In this document: positions 8,258 through 14,629 of the stretch, piece after piece
How the letters are laid out: each line of letters opens with the position of its first letter
Numbering within the stretch: position 1 is the first letter of the stretch
Assembly: GCA_902491915.1 (NCBI GenBank)
Contig: CABUJL010000024.1
Span: forward strand, 1-21,072
Direction of reading: 5' to 3'
Source: an uncultured Collinsella sp.
GTDB taxonomy: Bacteria > Actinomycetota > Coriobacteriia > Coriobacteriales > Coriobacteriaceae
DNA: 21,072 bases
The notes under the pieces: model-generated
Told to the model about the DNA's origin: nothing
Databases searched by the model: none
Seen by the model: the letters and a program-made list of their open reading frames with translations, nothing else
Position numbers and translations under genes: made by a program

Positions 8258-8287
8258 AGCTTTCCCGGGCACCCGACCTCGCCGTTC

Positions 8288-8329
8288 AACCGTGCGGCCA
8301 TGACCTATTAGGTCAATGGCCGCACGGTT
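8288..8329 (+). terminator. Strong hairpin after nanA, probable terminator
   Basis: An 18-bp stem (AACCGTGCGGCCATGACC pairing with GGTCAATGGCCGCACGGTT) carries a single bulged T and a TATTA loop. Only GGTTTCTC follows, so the T-tract is poor. It is the longest stem in the nan region and lies about 100 bases before the kinase gene, which may therefore have its own promoter or depend on readthrough. Confidence 0.55.
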
Positions 8330-8370
8330 TCTCGGCGATCTCGGGCACCTGGAAAACCTTTACCGCGCTG

Positions 8371-8389
8371 TGACGGCTAGCCTGACGGC
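8371..8389 (+). repeat. Tandem TGACGGC direct repeats with 12-bp period
   Basis: Two TGACGGC heptamers are separated by TAGCC, and the junction contains the palindrome GGCTAGCC (8375-8382). They lie about 40 bases before the kinase start, in the only longer gap of the nan region. They could be a regulator site; no convincing -35/-10 pair was found around them. Confidence 0.3.
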
Positions 8390-8428
8390 GCATTTCCTGT
8401 AGTTGTTTTTATCTCCTAAGGAGACGAC

Positions 8429-9394
8429 ATGGAGAACAAGTACATTTGCTCCGTTGATATCGGCGGCACCAAGATTGCGACCGCCATTATGGAGTACCCG
8501 GCTGACGGTAGCGTGCCTCATCCCGTTTTTGAGGCCGAGGTTCCCACCGAGGCCCAAGAGGGCGGCGAGGCCGTCTTCCAGCGTATCGAGGCGTCCATCA
8601 AGGCTGCTCTCGAGGCGAATCCCGATGTCGAGGTCCTTGGCGTCGGTATCGGTGCTGCCGGCGTCGTCGATCCCAAGACGGGCGCCATCGCTTATGCCAA
8701 CGAGATCATGCCCGGCTGGTCCGGCGTCCAGTTGGGGCCGCGTCTGCGCGAGGACCTCGGTCTTCCCGTTGCCGTTGTAGGCGACGTGCAGGCTCATGCT
8801 CTGGGCGAGGCCCACTGGGGCGTCGGCAAGGGCAAGTTCTCCGTCTTGTGTCTTGGCATCGGTACGGGCATCGGCGGCGCATATGTCGAGAACGGCCGCG
8901 TGATGCAGGGCTTCCATGGCGCTGCCGGTCATATGGGCCACATCGAGTGCTCGGCTGCCGCCGGCATTCCCTGCGCCTGCGGGCGTTCCGGCCATCTGGA
9001 GTCGGTTGCTTCGGGCACTTCCATTGGTCGTATGTACGATGAGCGCTTTGGTCGCGTCGACCCCAGCCGTCCTTCGGTCGGTCGCGATGTGAACGACCTG
9101 TGCCGTGCGGGCGACGCAAAGGCGACCGAGGTCATCCATGACGCCGGCTTTGCGCTGGGTGCCAGCTTGGGCTCGCTCGCTAACATCCTGGACCCTGAGG
9201 TCATCGTGCTTTCGGGTGGCGTGATTCACCAAGGTCCCGATTGGCGTTCGCAGACGTGGAAGGATTCGGTGCACGAGGGCTATGCCAGCCAGGCGCTCGA
9301 TCCGCTTCAGGACACGCCGATCCTCATCGGTTCTCTGGAGGGCGATGCTCCGCTCATCGGTGCCGCTGAGCATCTTCTTGCCTCGTTGAAGTAA
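8429..9394 (+). CDS. nanK: ROK-family sugar kinase, probable N-acetylmannosamine kinase
   Basis: ATP-dependent sugar kinase of the ROK family, 321 aa. In this context it would phosphorylate ManNAc to ManNAc-6-P between the lyase and the epimerase. The phosphate loop DIGGTK is at 10-15 and GTGIGGA lies in the centre. The zinc site has H168 and H171 (GHMGH) with CAC at 182-184, but the fourth position of the family pattern CxCGxxGC is histidine (H189, CGRSGHLE). There is no N-terminal helix-turn-helix, so it is an enzyme and not a NagC/XylR-type repressor. Start ATG at 8429 has AAGGAG five bases upstream. A glucokinase role is the main alternative; the neighbours nanA and nanE argue for NanK. 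Confidence 0.82.
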   Translation: MENKYICSVDIGGTKIATAIMEYPADGSVPHPVFEAEVPTEAQEGGEAVFQRIEASIKAALEANPDVEVLGVGIGAAGVVDPKTGAIAYANEIMPGWSGVQLGPRLREDLGLPVAVVGDVQAHALGEAHWGVGKGKFSVLCLGIGTGIGGAYVENGRVMQGFHGAAGHMGHIECSAAAGIPCACGRSGHLESVASGTSIGRMYDERFGRVDPSRPSVGRDVNDLCRAGDAKATEVIHDAGFALGASLGSLANILDPEVIVLSGGVIHQGPDWRSQTWKDSVHEGYASQALDPLQDTPILIGSLEGDAPLIGAAEHLLASLK

Positions 9395-9410
9395 ACGTAT
9401 CTTCTGTAGG

Positions 9411-9441
9411 AGCCTCCCGAGACAACACGCCTCGGGAGGCT
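9411..9441 (+). promoter_or_regulatory. Intercistronic hairpin between kinase and nanE
   Basis: A perfect 11-bp stem (AGCCTCCCGAG/CTCGGGAGGCT) with a 9-nt loop is followed by GTTCTGAGAAAGG, with no T-tract. The 3' arm ends about six bases before the GAGAAAGG ribosome binding site of nanE. It could shield upstream mRNA from 3' decay or modulate nanE translation. Confidence 0.6.
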
Positions 9442-9464
9442 GTTCTGAGAAAGGTTGCAGCCTT

Positions 9465-10151
9465 ATGACCGTCGATCCTTTGATTCAATCCCTGAAGGGC
9501 AAGCTCGTCGTGAGCGTTCAGGCGTATATGGGCGAGCCGCTTCGTACGCCCGAGACCATGGCTCAAATGTCTCGTGCTTGCGAGCTCGGCGGCGCCGCCG
9601 CCATTCGCTGCCAGGGCCTTGCCGACATTGCCGCCATTAAGGGTCGCTGTGAGGTTCCTGTTATCGGCCTGTGGAAGGATGGACACGAGGGCGTTTACAT
9701 CACGCCGACGCTGCGTCACGCTCGCGCCTGCGTTGCTGCGGGTGCCGATATCGTGGCGATCGACGCCACCGATCGTCCGCGTCCCGACGGCAAGTCGGTC
9801 GAGGATACCTTCCGCCCGCTGCACGAGGAGGGTGTGCTCCTGATGGCGGATTGTGCCACCATCGAGGACATTCGCCGTGCGGTTGATATGGGCTTCGACC
9901 TTGTATCTACCACGCTTTCTCACGGTGTCGCTGCCATCGACTGTACCATGGCCGATGGCCCCGATCTGCCGCTCCTGCGTCAGGCGACCGAGGAATTCCC
10001 CGGCCTTCCCATCATTTGCGAGGGTCGCGTGCATACGCCCGAGGAGGCTCGCGCCGCGATCGATGCTGGCGCCTGGGCCGTTGTCGTCGGCACCGCCATC
10101 ACGCACCCCACGAGTATTACGAGTTGGTTCAAGGCTGCGCTTGAGGCGTAA
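9465..10151 (+). CDS. nanE: N-acetylmannosamine-6-phosphate 2-epimerase
   Basis: Converts ManNAc-6-P to GlcNAc-6-P in sialic-acid catabolism, feeding the nagA/nagB route to fructose-6-P (those genes are not in this window). Length 228 aa is normal for the bacterial NanE barrel. The family features are the VSVQAYMGEPL N-terminal strand, catalytic lysine K71 in IGLWKDG, ITPT at 79-82, DATDRPRPDG at 100-109, and the acid E186 in EGRVHTPEE. Start ATG at 9465 follows GAAAGG with a 10-base spacer, a spacing also seen at pgk. This gene is the firmest evidence that the locus handles amino sugars derived from sialic acid. It is immediately followed by rapZ, with a hairpin in between. Confidence 0.93.
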   Translation: MTVDPLIQSLKGKLVVSVQAYMGEPLRTPETMAQMSRACELGGAAAIRCQGLADIAAIKGRCEVPVIGLWKDGHEGVYITPTLRHARACVAAGADIVAIDATDRPRPDGKSVEDTFRPLHEEGVLLMADCATIEDIRRAVDMGFDLVSTTLSHGVAAIDCTMADGPDLPLLRQATEEFPGLPIICEGRVHTPEEARAAIDAGAWAVVVGTAITHPTSITSWFKAALEA

Positions 10152-10178
10152 GACAGGCCTCGTATCCGCTCGGGGCGC

Positions 10179-10184
10179 TATACT
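10179..10184 (+). promoter_or_regulatory. Candidate -10 element for rapZ-whiA
   Basis: TATACT lies about 70 bases before rapZ in the gap after nanE. No good -35 hexamer lies 16-18 bases upstream, so it is a weak call based on the hexamer and position only. Confidence 0.25.
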
Positions 10185-10202
10185 CAATATAGGCAATTGA
10201 CC

Positions 10203-10232
10203 GCGCGGGATCCGGGTTGCTAGGTCCCGCGC
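10203..10232 (+). promoter_or_regulatory. Hairpin between nanE and rapZ
   Basis: GCGCGGGATCC pairs with GGTCCCGCGC with one bulged T; the loop is 9 nt. It is followed by TTGTTCTC and then the GGGAGG ribosome binding site of rapZ. It could end nan transcription weakly or form the rapZ leader stem. Confidence 0.5.
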
Positions 10233-10252
10233 TTGTTCTCGGGAGGCAGCAC

Positions 10253-11173
10253 ATGCAAAAGGGAGATGCCATGGATGCGGCGGAGCGCTCGGAGCGCATC
10301 CCCGATATCGTCATCATCACCGGAATGTCCGGATCGGGCCGCACGCAGGCCATGCACGTGTTCGAGGACATGGGCTATTTTTGCATCGATAACCTGCCTC
10401 CGCGTCTCATCGCCCAGCTTGCCGAGCTCGTCGGCATCAATACGGGCGTGGGCAGGCATCTCGCCGTCACCTGCGATTTGCGTAGCCAGGGACTGTTTGA
10501 CGAGTTGCTCGATGCGGTCGCCGCGCTCGAAGAGCGCGAGATGAGCTGCGACATCGTGTTCCTGGAGGCTTCTGACGAGGTGCTGATTCGTCGCTACAGC
10601 GAAAATCGCCGCCGCCATCCCATTGCCAAGCCGGGGGAGACTACGGCCGATGCCATTCAGCGCGAGCGCCTTCAGCTGCAGGGCGTGCGCGACCGAGCCG
10701 ATATGATTATCGACACGAGCCGTCTGCGTACCTCTGCGCTGCGCAACAAGCTACGTATGGCATTTTCCGAGCTGTCCGACCAGCAGCTCATGGACGTCCA
10801 CGTGTTCTCGTTTGGCTTTAAGCACGGCATGCCCGTCGAAGCGGATATTATGATCGACGTCCGCTTCCTGCCCAATCCGTTCTACGATCCCGAGATGCGC
10901 ACGATGACCGGTCTCGATAAAAAGGTCTCCGATTTTGTTCTGGACCATCCCAAGACGCAGGAGTTTTGGAAGGCTTGGACACAGCTGCTCGATACGGTCA
11001 TGCCCGGTTATATCGCGGAGGGTAAGCCGCGGCTTTCTATCGCCATCGGCTGCACGGGCGGCCAGCACCGCAGCGTTGCCATTGCCGAGGCCACGGCCCG
11101 TTACCTGGAAGGCGCTCAGTATCATGTGAGCATCTCCCACCGCGACCTGTCGCGCGCCAACACGAAGGCATAG
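10253..11173 (+). CDS. rapZ: RNase adapter protein / nucleotide-binding RapZ
   Basis: RapZ family P-loop protein, 306 aa, linked in other bacteria to amino-sugar (GlmS/GlmZ) control and nucleotide or small-metabolite sensing; its target in actinobacteria is unclear. The Walker A-like loop is GMSGSGRT at 24-31, with arginine in place of the usual lysine, as is common in actinobacterial homologues. DNLPPRL follows, and the C-terminal domain has SFGFKHG, DVRFLPNPFY and GCTGGQHRSV. Start ATG at 10253 has GGGAGG six bases upstream. A second in-frame ATG at 10271 also has its own AAAGGGAG, so two isoforms differing by six residues are possible. whiA follows after six bases. The gene usually found between them, yvcK, is absent. 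Confidence 0.94.
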   Translation: MQKGDAMDAAERSERIPDIVIITGMSGSGRTQAMHVFEDMGYFCIDNLPPRLIAQLAELVGINTGVGRHLAVTCDLRSQGLFDELLDAVAALEEREMSCDIVFLEASDEVLIRRYSENRRRHPIAKPGETTADAIQRERLQLQGVRDRADMIIDTSRLRTSALRNKLRMAFSELSDQQLMDVHVFSFGFKHGMPVEADIMIDVRFLPNPFYDPEMRTMTGLDKKVSDFVLDHPKTQEFWKAWTQLLDTVMPGYIAEGKPRLSIAIGCTGGQHRSVAIAEATARYLEGAQYHVSISHRDLSRANTKA

Positions 11174-11179
11174 GCCTGC

Positions 11180-12079
11180 ATGTCGTTTACCGCTGAGGTG
11201 CGCGACGAGCTTGCGCGCTGCGAACCCGAATGTGAATACTGCGACTTGTCGACGCTTGCCGCCCTCACGCGCGTGAGCGGTACGCTCTCGCTTACCGGCT
11301 CTGGGCGGTATCGTTTGACGGTTGCGACTGAGACGGGAGCCGTCGCGCGCACGATGATCACGCTGACGCATCGTATCCTTAAGCTCAAAACGGAGTTCAC
11401 CGTCCGTAAATCTGTATTGCATAAGGTTCGAAACTACCTCATCACCTTGCCTGATCAGCCAGACCTGGATAAGGCCTTGGTTCTGCTGGGTATCCTCGAA
11501 CGTAGGGGAGGACTTGTCGCCGGCGTACCCCGACATATCGTTGCCCGTCCTTGCTGTAGACTTGCCTATATCCGCGATCCACGCGGCGATTTTCATTTGG
11601 AGATCGCGGTGCAGGGCGAGCAATATGCCAAGGGGCTTTGCGATCTGTTGGAGCAGATTGGGGTCCATGCTCGTGTTAATGCGCGGCGGGGGTCATATGC
11701 CGTGTACATTAAGAGCGCCGAGGAGATCGAGCAGCTCCTAAAGCTGGTCGGCGCCAAGCGCAGCGTTGCCGAGATTGAGGAGGCGCGCGCGGTCAAGTTG
11801 GTTAAGAACGATGTGAACCGTCGCGTGAACGCCGAGCTCGCCAACCAGACCAGAAGCGCCGGTGCCGCCCAACATCAGCTTGCGCTTATCGATGAGCTCG
11901 AGCAGCGTGGCCTTCGTGATGCGCTTCCGGATGCCTTGGCGGTCTTTTGCGACCTGCGCGAGCGCTATCCCGATCTGTCGCTGCGTGATTTGGGGGAGAT
12001 GGCTGACCCTCCCTTGTCGAAGTCAGCCCTCTACCATCGTGTTTTACGGCTTGAAAAGCTCATTGAAGCAAACAGGTAG
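11180..12079 (+). CDS. whiA: DNA-binding protein WhiA, with shortened LAGLIDADG-like domain
   Basis: WhiA family, 299 aa, linked to sporulation in Streptomyces and to cell division or chromosome segregation in other Gram-positives. The N-terminal domain begins MSFTAEVRDELARCEP, as expected. The family segment that normally reads CCxRAYLRGAFLAxGSVxDP is CCRLAYIRDP here: about ten residues between R132 and D133, the core helix of the homing-endonuclease-like fold, are missing in frame. The following HLEI strand and the VNRRVNAELANQ motif are intact. The C-terminal helix-turn-helix is in LSLRDLGEMADPPLSKSALYHRVLRLEKL. It starts six bases after rapZ with a weak ribosome binding site, suggesting coupled translation. 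The reading frame is open throughout, so it is presumed functional in DNA binding. Confidence 0.92.
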   Translation: MSFTAEVRDELARCEPECEYCDLSTLAALTRVSGTLSLTGSGRYRLTVATETGAVARTMITLTHRILKLKTEFTVRKSVLHKVRNYLITLPDQPDLDKALVLLGILERRGGLVAGVPRHIVARPCCRLAYIRDPRGDFHLEIAVQGEQYAKGLCDLLEQIGVHARVNARRGSYAVYIKSAEEIEQLLKLVGAKRSVAEIEEARAVKLVKNDVNRRVNAELANQTRSAGAAQHQLALIDELEQRGLRDALPDALAVFCDLRERYPDLSLRDLGEMADPPLSKSALYHRVLRLEKLIEANR

Positions 12080-12124
12080 TTTGAAGTAACGACTTATATA
12101 TGGATTTAGCTGCTATTTTAGTAT

Positions 12125-12138
12125 TTAAAACGTTTTAA
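12125..12138 (+). promoter_or_regulatory. Perfect 14-bp palindrome, candidate operator for gap
   Basis: TTAAAACGTTTTAA is its own reverse complement. The AACGTT core resembles LacI-family operators. It lies about 45 bases before the candidate -35 of gap, so it could be bound by a carbon-responsive regulator. The regulator is not in this window. Confidence 0.45.
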
Positions 12139-12170
12139 CGTAAATTTGATTTTCAATTTCGAGCATTCTC

Positions 12171-12200
12171 GTGAAATTCAAGTCAAAAAAAAGGTATATT
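12171..12200 (+). promoter_or_regulatory. Candidate promoter of gap
   Basis: GTGAAA (12171-12176) and TATATT (12195-12200) are spaced by 18 bases, each with four or five matches to the sigma-70/sigma-A consensus. A start near 12207 would give a leader of about 65 bases. This is the best promoter pair in the gap, but it was found by eye. Confidence 0.4.
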
Positions 12201-12272
12201 AGGCGAGTGGTTAGTTTGTGGGCCTCAACGGCGGGCGCTGTAGCTCGCGGGGGCCTTACGAAAGGAGACACA

Positions 12273-13298
12273 ATGGCAGTAAAGGTTGCTATTAACGGCT
12301 TCGGTCGCATCGGTCGTCTGGCTTTCCGTCAGATGTTCGGTCATGAGGGCTCCGAGATCGTCGCTATCAACGACCTCACCTCTCCCGATATGCTCGCTTA
12401 CCTGCTGAAGTACGACTCCACGCAGGGCAACTACGCTCGCGATCACGAGGTCGTTGCTGGCGAGGATTCCATCACCGTTGACGGCAAGGAGATCAAGATC
12501 TACAAGGAGGCCGACGCTAACAACCTGCCTTGGGGCGACCTTGACGTCGACGTCGTTCTCGAGTGCACCGGCTTCTACACCAGCAAGGCTAAGGCTCAGG
12601 CCCACATCAACGCTGGCGCCAAGAAGGTCGTCATCTCCGCTCCGGCCGGCAGCGATCTGCCCACCATCGTGTACAACGTCAACCATGAGACGCTGACCGC
12701 TGAGGACAACATCATCTCCGCTGCTTCCTGCACCACCAACTGCCTCGCCCCGATGGCCAAGGGTCTGAACGACTTCGCTCCCATCGTGTCCGGCATCATG
12801 ACCACCATCCACGCCTTCACCGGCGACCAGATGCCGCTCGACGGCCCGCAGCGCAAGGGCAACTTCCGTCGCTCCCGCGCCTGCTCCGAGAACATCGTCC
12901 CGAACACCACGGGCGCTGCCAAGGCCATCGGCCTGGTTCTCCCCGAGCTCAACGGCAAGCTCATCGGTGCCGCCCAGCGCGTCCCGACGCCGACCGGCTC
13001 GCTGACCAACCTCTACGCCGTCGTTGACAAGAAGGTCACCGTCGACGAGGTCAACGCTGCCATGAAGGCCTACGCTGAGACCATCCCCGAGACCTTCGCC
13101 TACAACGAGGACCAGATCGTCTCCCGCGACATCGTCGGCGAGACCCACGGCTCCATCTTCGACGCCACTCAGACCATGTGCTCTGACCTCGGCAACGGCC
13201 AGACCCTCGTTCAGGTCACCTCTTGGTACGACAACGAGAACTCCTACACCTCTCAGATGGTCCGCACCATCAAGTACTTCGAGAAGTTCGTTGCTTAA
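12273..13298 (+). CDS. gap: Glyceraldehyde-3-phosphate dehydrogenase
   Basis: Catalyses oxidative phosphorylation of glyceraldehyde-3-P to 1,3-bisphosphoglycerate with NAD in glycolysis; 341 aa, cytoplasmic homotetramer by family. The Rossmann start is VAINGFGRIGR, and D34 (AINDL) is the acidic residue that favours NAD. The catalytic cysteine is C153 in ASCTTNC and the partner histidine is H180 in TTIHAFTGDQ. The C-terminal SWYDNENSYTSQMV is complete. Start ATG at 12273 has AAAGGAG six bases upstream; longer in-frame starts would use poorly conserved leader sequence. Codon use is strongly biased, as expected for a highly expressed gene. A strong terminator separates it from pgk, so it can be transcribed alone. 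Confidence 0.97.
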   Translation: MAVKVAINGFGRIGRLAFRQMFGHEGSEIVAINDLTSPDMLAYLLKYDSTQGNYARDHEVVAGEDSITVDGKEIKIYKEADANNLPWGDLDVDVVLECTGFYTSKAKAQAHINAGAKKVVISAPAGSDLPTIVYNVNHETLTAEDNIISAASCTTNCLAPMAKGLNDFAPIVSGIMTTIHAFTGDQMPLDGPQRKGNFRRSRACSENIVPNTTGAAKAIGLVLPELNGKLIGAAQRVPTPTGSLTNLYAVVDKKVTVDEVNAAMKAYAETIPETFAYNEDQIVSRDIVGETHGSIFDATQTMCSDLGNGQTLVQVTSWYDNENSYTSQMVRTIKYFEKFVA

Positions 13299-13335
13299 TT
13301 TAGCTTTTAGCGAATAGCTCGTTGAGCGTCTAAAG

Positions 13336-13382
13336 AAGGGCGCGGCCTTATAGGGCTTACACCCTAGGGTCGCGCCCTTTTT
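13336..13382 (+). terminator. Intrinsic terminator after gap
   Basis: AAGGGCGCG pairs perfectly with CGCGCCCTT, extended by GCC/GGT and an inner TAGGG/CCCTA stem, and is followed by TTTTTAT. It has the full stem and T-tract, unlike the hairpins in the nan region. Confidence 0.88.
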
Positions 13383-13392
13383 ATAAGAAATC

Positions 13393-13415
13393 GTCTGCCG
13401 TAATGGGAGGCAGAC
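13393..13415 (+). promoter_or_regulatory. Leader hairpin before pgk
   Basis: GTCTGCC and GGCAGAC form a perfect 7-bp stem with a 9-nt loop, ending about seven bases before the GAAAGG of pgk. No clear promoter fits in the 56 bases between the gap terminator and pgk, so pgk expression may depend on readthrough past the terminator. The stem could also affect translation. Confidence 0.4.
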
Positions 13416-13438
13416 ACGTACGAAAGGTAGAAGCAAAC

Positions 13439-14629
13439 ATGGCCTTTACCAAGAAGACCGTCCGCGACATCGATGTCGACGGAAAGCGCGTTCTCGTCCG
13501 CGTTGACTTTAACGTGCCTATCAAGGATGGCGTCGTTGGCGACACCACCCGTATCAAGGCTGCCCTGCCCACCATCAACTACCTCGTTGAGCACAACGCT
13601 CGCGTCATCCTCATGAGCCACCTCGGCCGTCCCGAGGGCACCGGCTTCCAGCCCGAGCTGTCCCTCGAGCCCGTCGCCAAGAAGCTCGCTGAGCTCTCTG
13701 GTCTCGACGTTGCCTTTGTCGCTGACACCTACGGCGAGAAGGCTGCTGAGGCTGTCGCCGCCGTCGAGCCGGGTAAGGTCCTCGTTCTCGAGAACGTCCG
13801 TTTTGACAAGCGTGAGAAGAAGAACGATCCCGAGATCGCCAAGAAGCTCGCTTCCTATGGTGACGTCTTCGTTCTCGATGCCTTCGGCACCGCTCACCGC
13901 GCCCAGGGTTCCGTCGTGGGCCCCGCCGCTTACCTGCCTGCCGTCGCCGGCTTCTTGCTCGAGAAGGAGGTCGACACGCTGACCGGCATCTTCGCCGAGC
14001 CCGAGCGCCCCTTCGTCGCCATCGTCGGCGGTTCCAAGGTTTCCTCCAAGATCGGCGTTCTCGATCACCTCATCGACTCCGCTGACACCCTGATCATCGG
14101 TGGCGGCATGGCCTACACCTTCTTCCTGGCTCAGGGCCTGTCCGTTGGTCAGTCCCTCAAGGAAGAGGACTGGGTCGAGCGCGCCGGCGAGATGCTCAAG
14201 AAGGCCGAGGAGAAGGGTGTCAAGATCCTACTCCCCATCGACAACCGTGTTGCCGATCACTTTGGCGAGGACGCTGTCCCCGAGGTTGTTGCTTCCGACG
14301 CTATCCCCGACGATCGTGAGGGTATGGACATCGGTCCCAAGACCGAGGAGCTCTATGCCGAGGCTGTCAAGGGCGCCAAGACCGTGTTCTGGAACGGCCC
14401 CATGGGCGTCTTCGAGTTTGACAACTTTGCTCACGGCACCCAGGCTATCGCCGAGGCTCTCGCCGAGGCTGACTGCACCTCGATCATCGGCGGTGGTGAC
14501 TCTGTCGCAGCTGTCAACAAGTTCAACCTGGCCGACAAGATGAGCTGGATCTCCACCGGTGGTGGCGCTTCCATGGAGCTCGTCGAGGGTAAGGCCCTGC
14601 CCGGAGTGGAGGCGCTTCTCGATGCCTAA
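13439..14629 (+). CDS. pgk: Phosphoglycerate kinase
   Basis: Transfers phosphate from 1,3-bisphosphoglycerate to ADP in glycolysis; 396 aa, the usual bacterial length. The N-terminal substrate domain has RVDFNVP and HLGRPEG; the C-terminal nucleotide domain has GGSKVSSKIGVL, NGPMGVFE, GGGDSVAAV and the final STGGGASMELVEG loop. The start is ATG at 13439 with GAAAGG eleven bases upstream; the in-frame ATG at 13403 is inside the leader hairpin and lacks family alignment. Its stop overlaps tpiA by eight bases (ATGCCTAA), so it heads a pgk-tpiA-gpmI operon. Confidence 0.97.
   Translation: MAFTKKTVRDIDVDGKRVLVRVDFNVPIKDGVVGDTTRIKAALPTINYLVEHNARVILMSHLGRPEGTGFQPELSLEPVAKKLAELSGLDVAFVADTYGEKAAEAVAAVEPGKVLVLENVRFDKREKKNDPEIAKKLASYGDVFVLDAFGTAHRAQGSVVGPAAYLPAVAGFLLEKEVDTLTGIFAEPERPFVAIVGGSKVSSKIGVLDHLIDSADTLIIGGGMAYTFFLAQGLSVGQSLKEEDWVERAGEMLKKAEEKGVKILLPIDNRVADHFGEDAVPEVVASDAIPDDREGMDIGPKTEELYAEAVKGAKTVFWNGPMGVFEFDNFAHGTQAIAEALAEADCTSIIGGGDSVAAVNKFNLADKMSWISTGGGASMELVEGKALPGVEALLDA

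Larger units (their letters stand above)
12080..12272 (+). promoter_or_regulatory. AT-rich regulatory region upstream of gap
   Basis: This 193-bp gap is clearly AT-richer than its surroundings in its first 120 bases. It holds a palindrome at 12125-12138, a near-inverted repeat (AATTTCGAG/CTCGTGAAATT, 12155-12178), a candidate promoter at 12171-12200, and a GC-rich leader with a possible weak stem around 12222-12255. No gene is seen on either strand. No clear terminator follows whiA. Confidence 0.6.

Noticed and set aside
8371..8389. TGACGGC direct repeats as a -35 element for the kinase gene
   Set aside because: No -10 hexamer lies at a suitable distance downstream, so the repeats are listed only as a possible regulator site.
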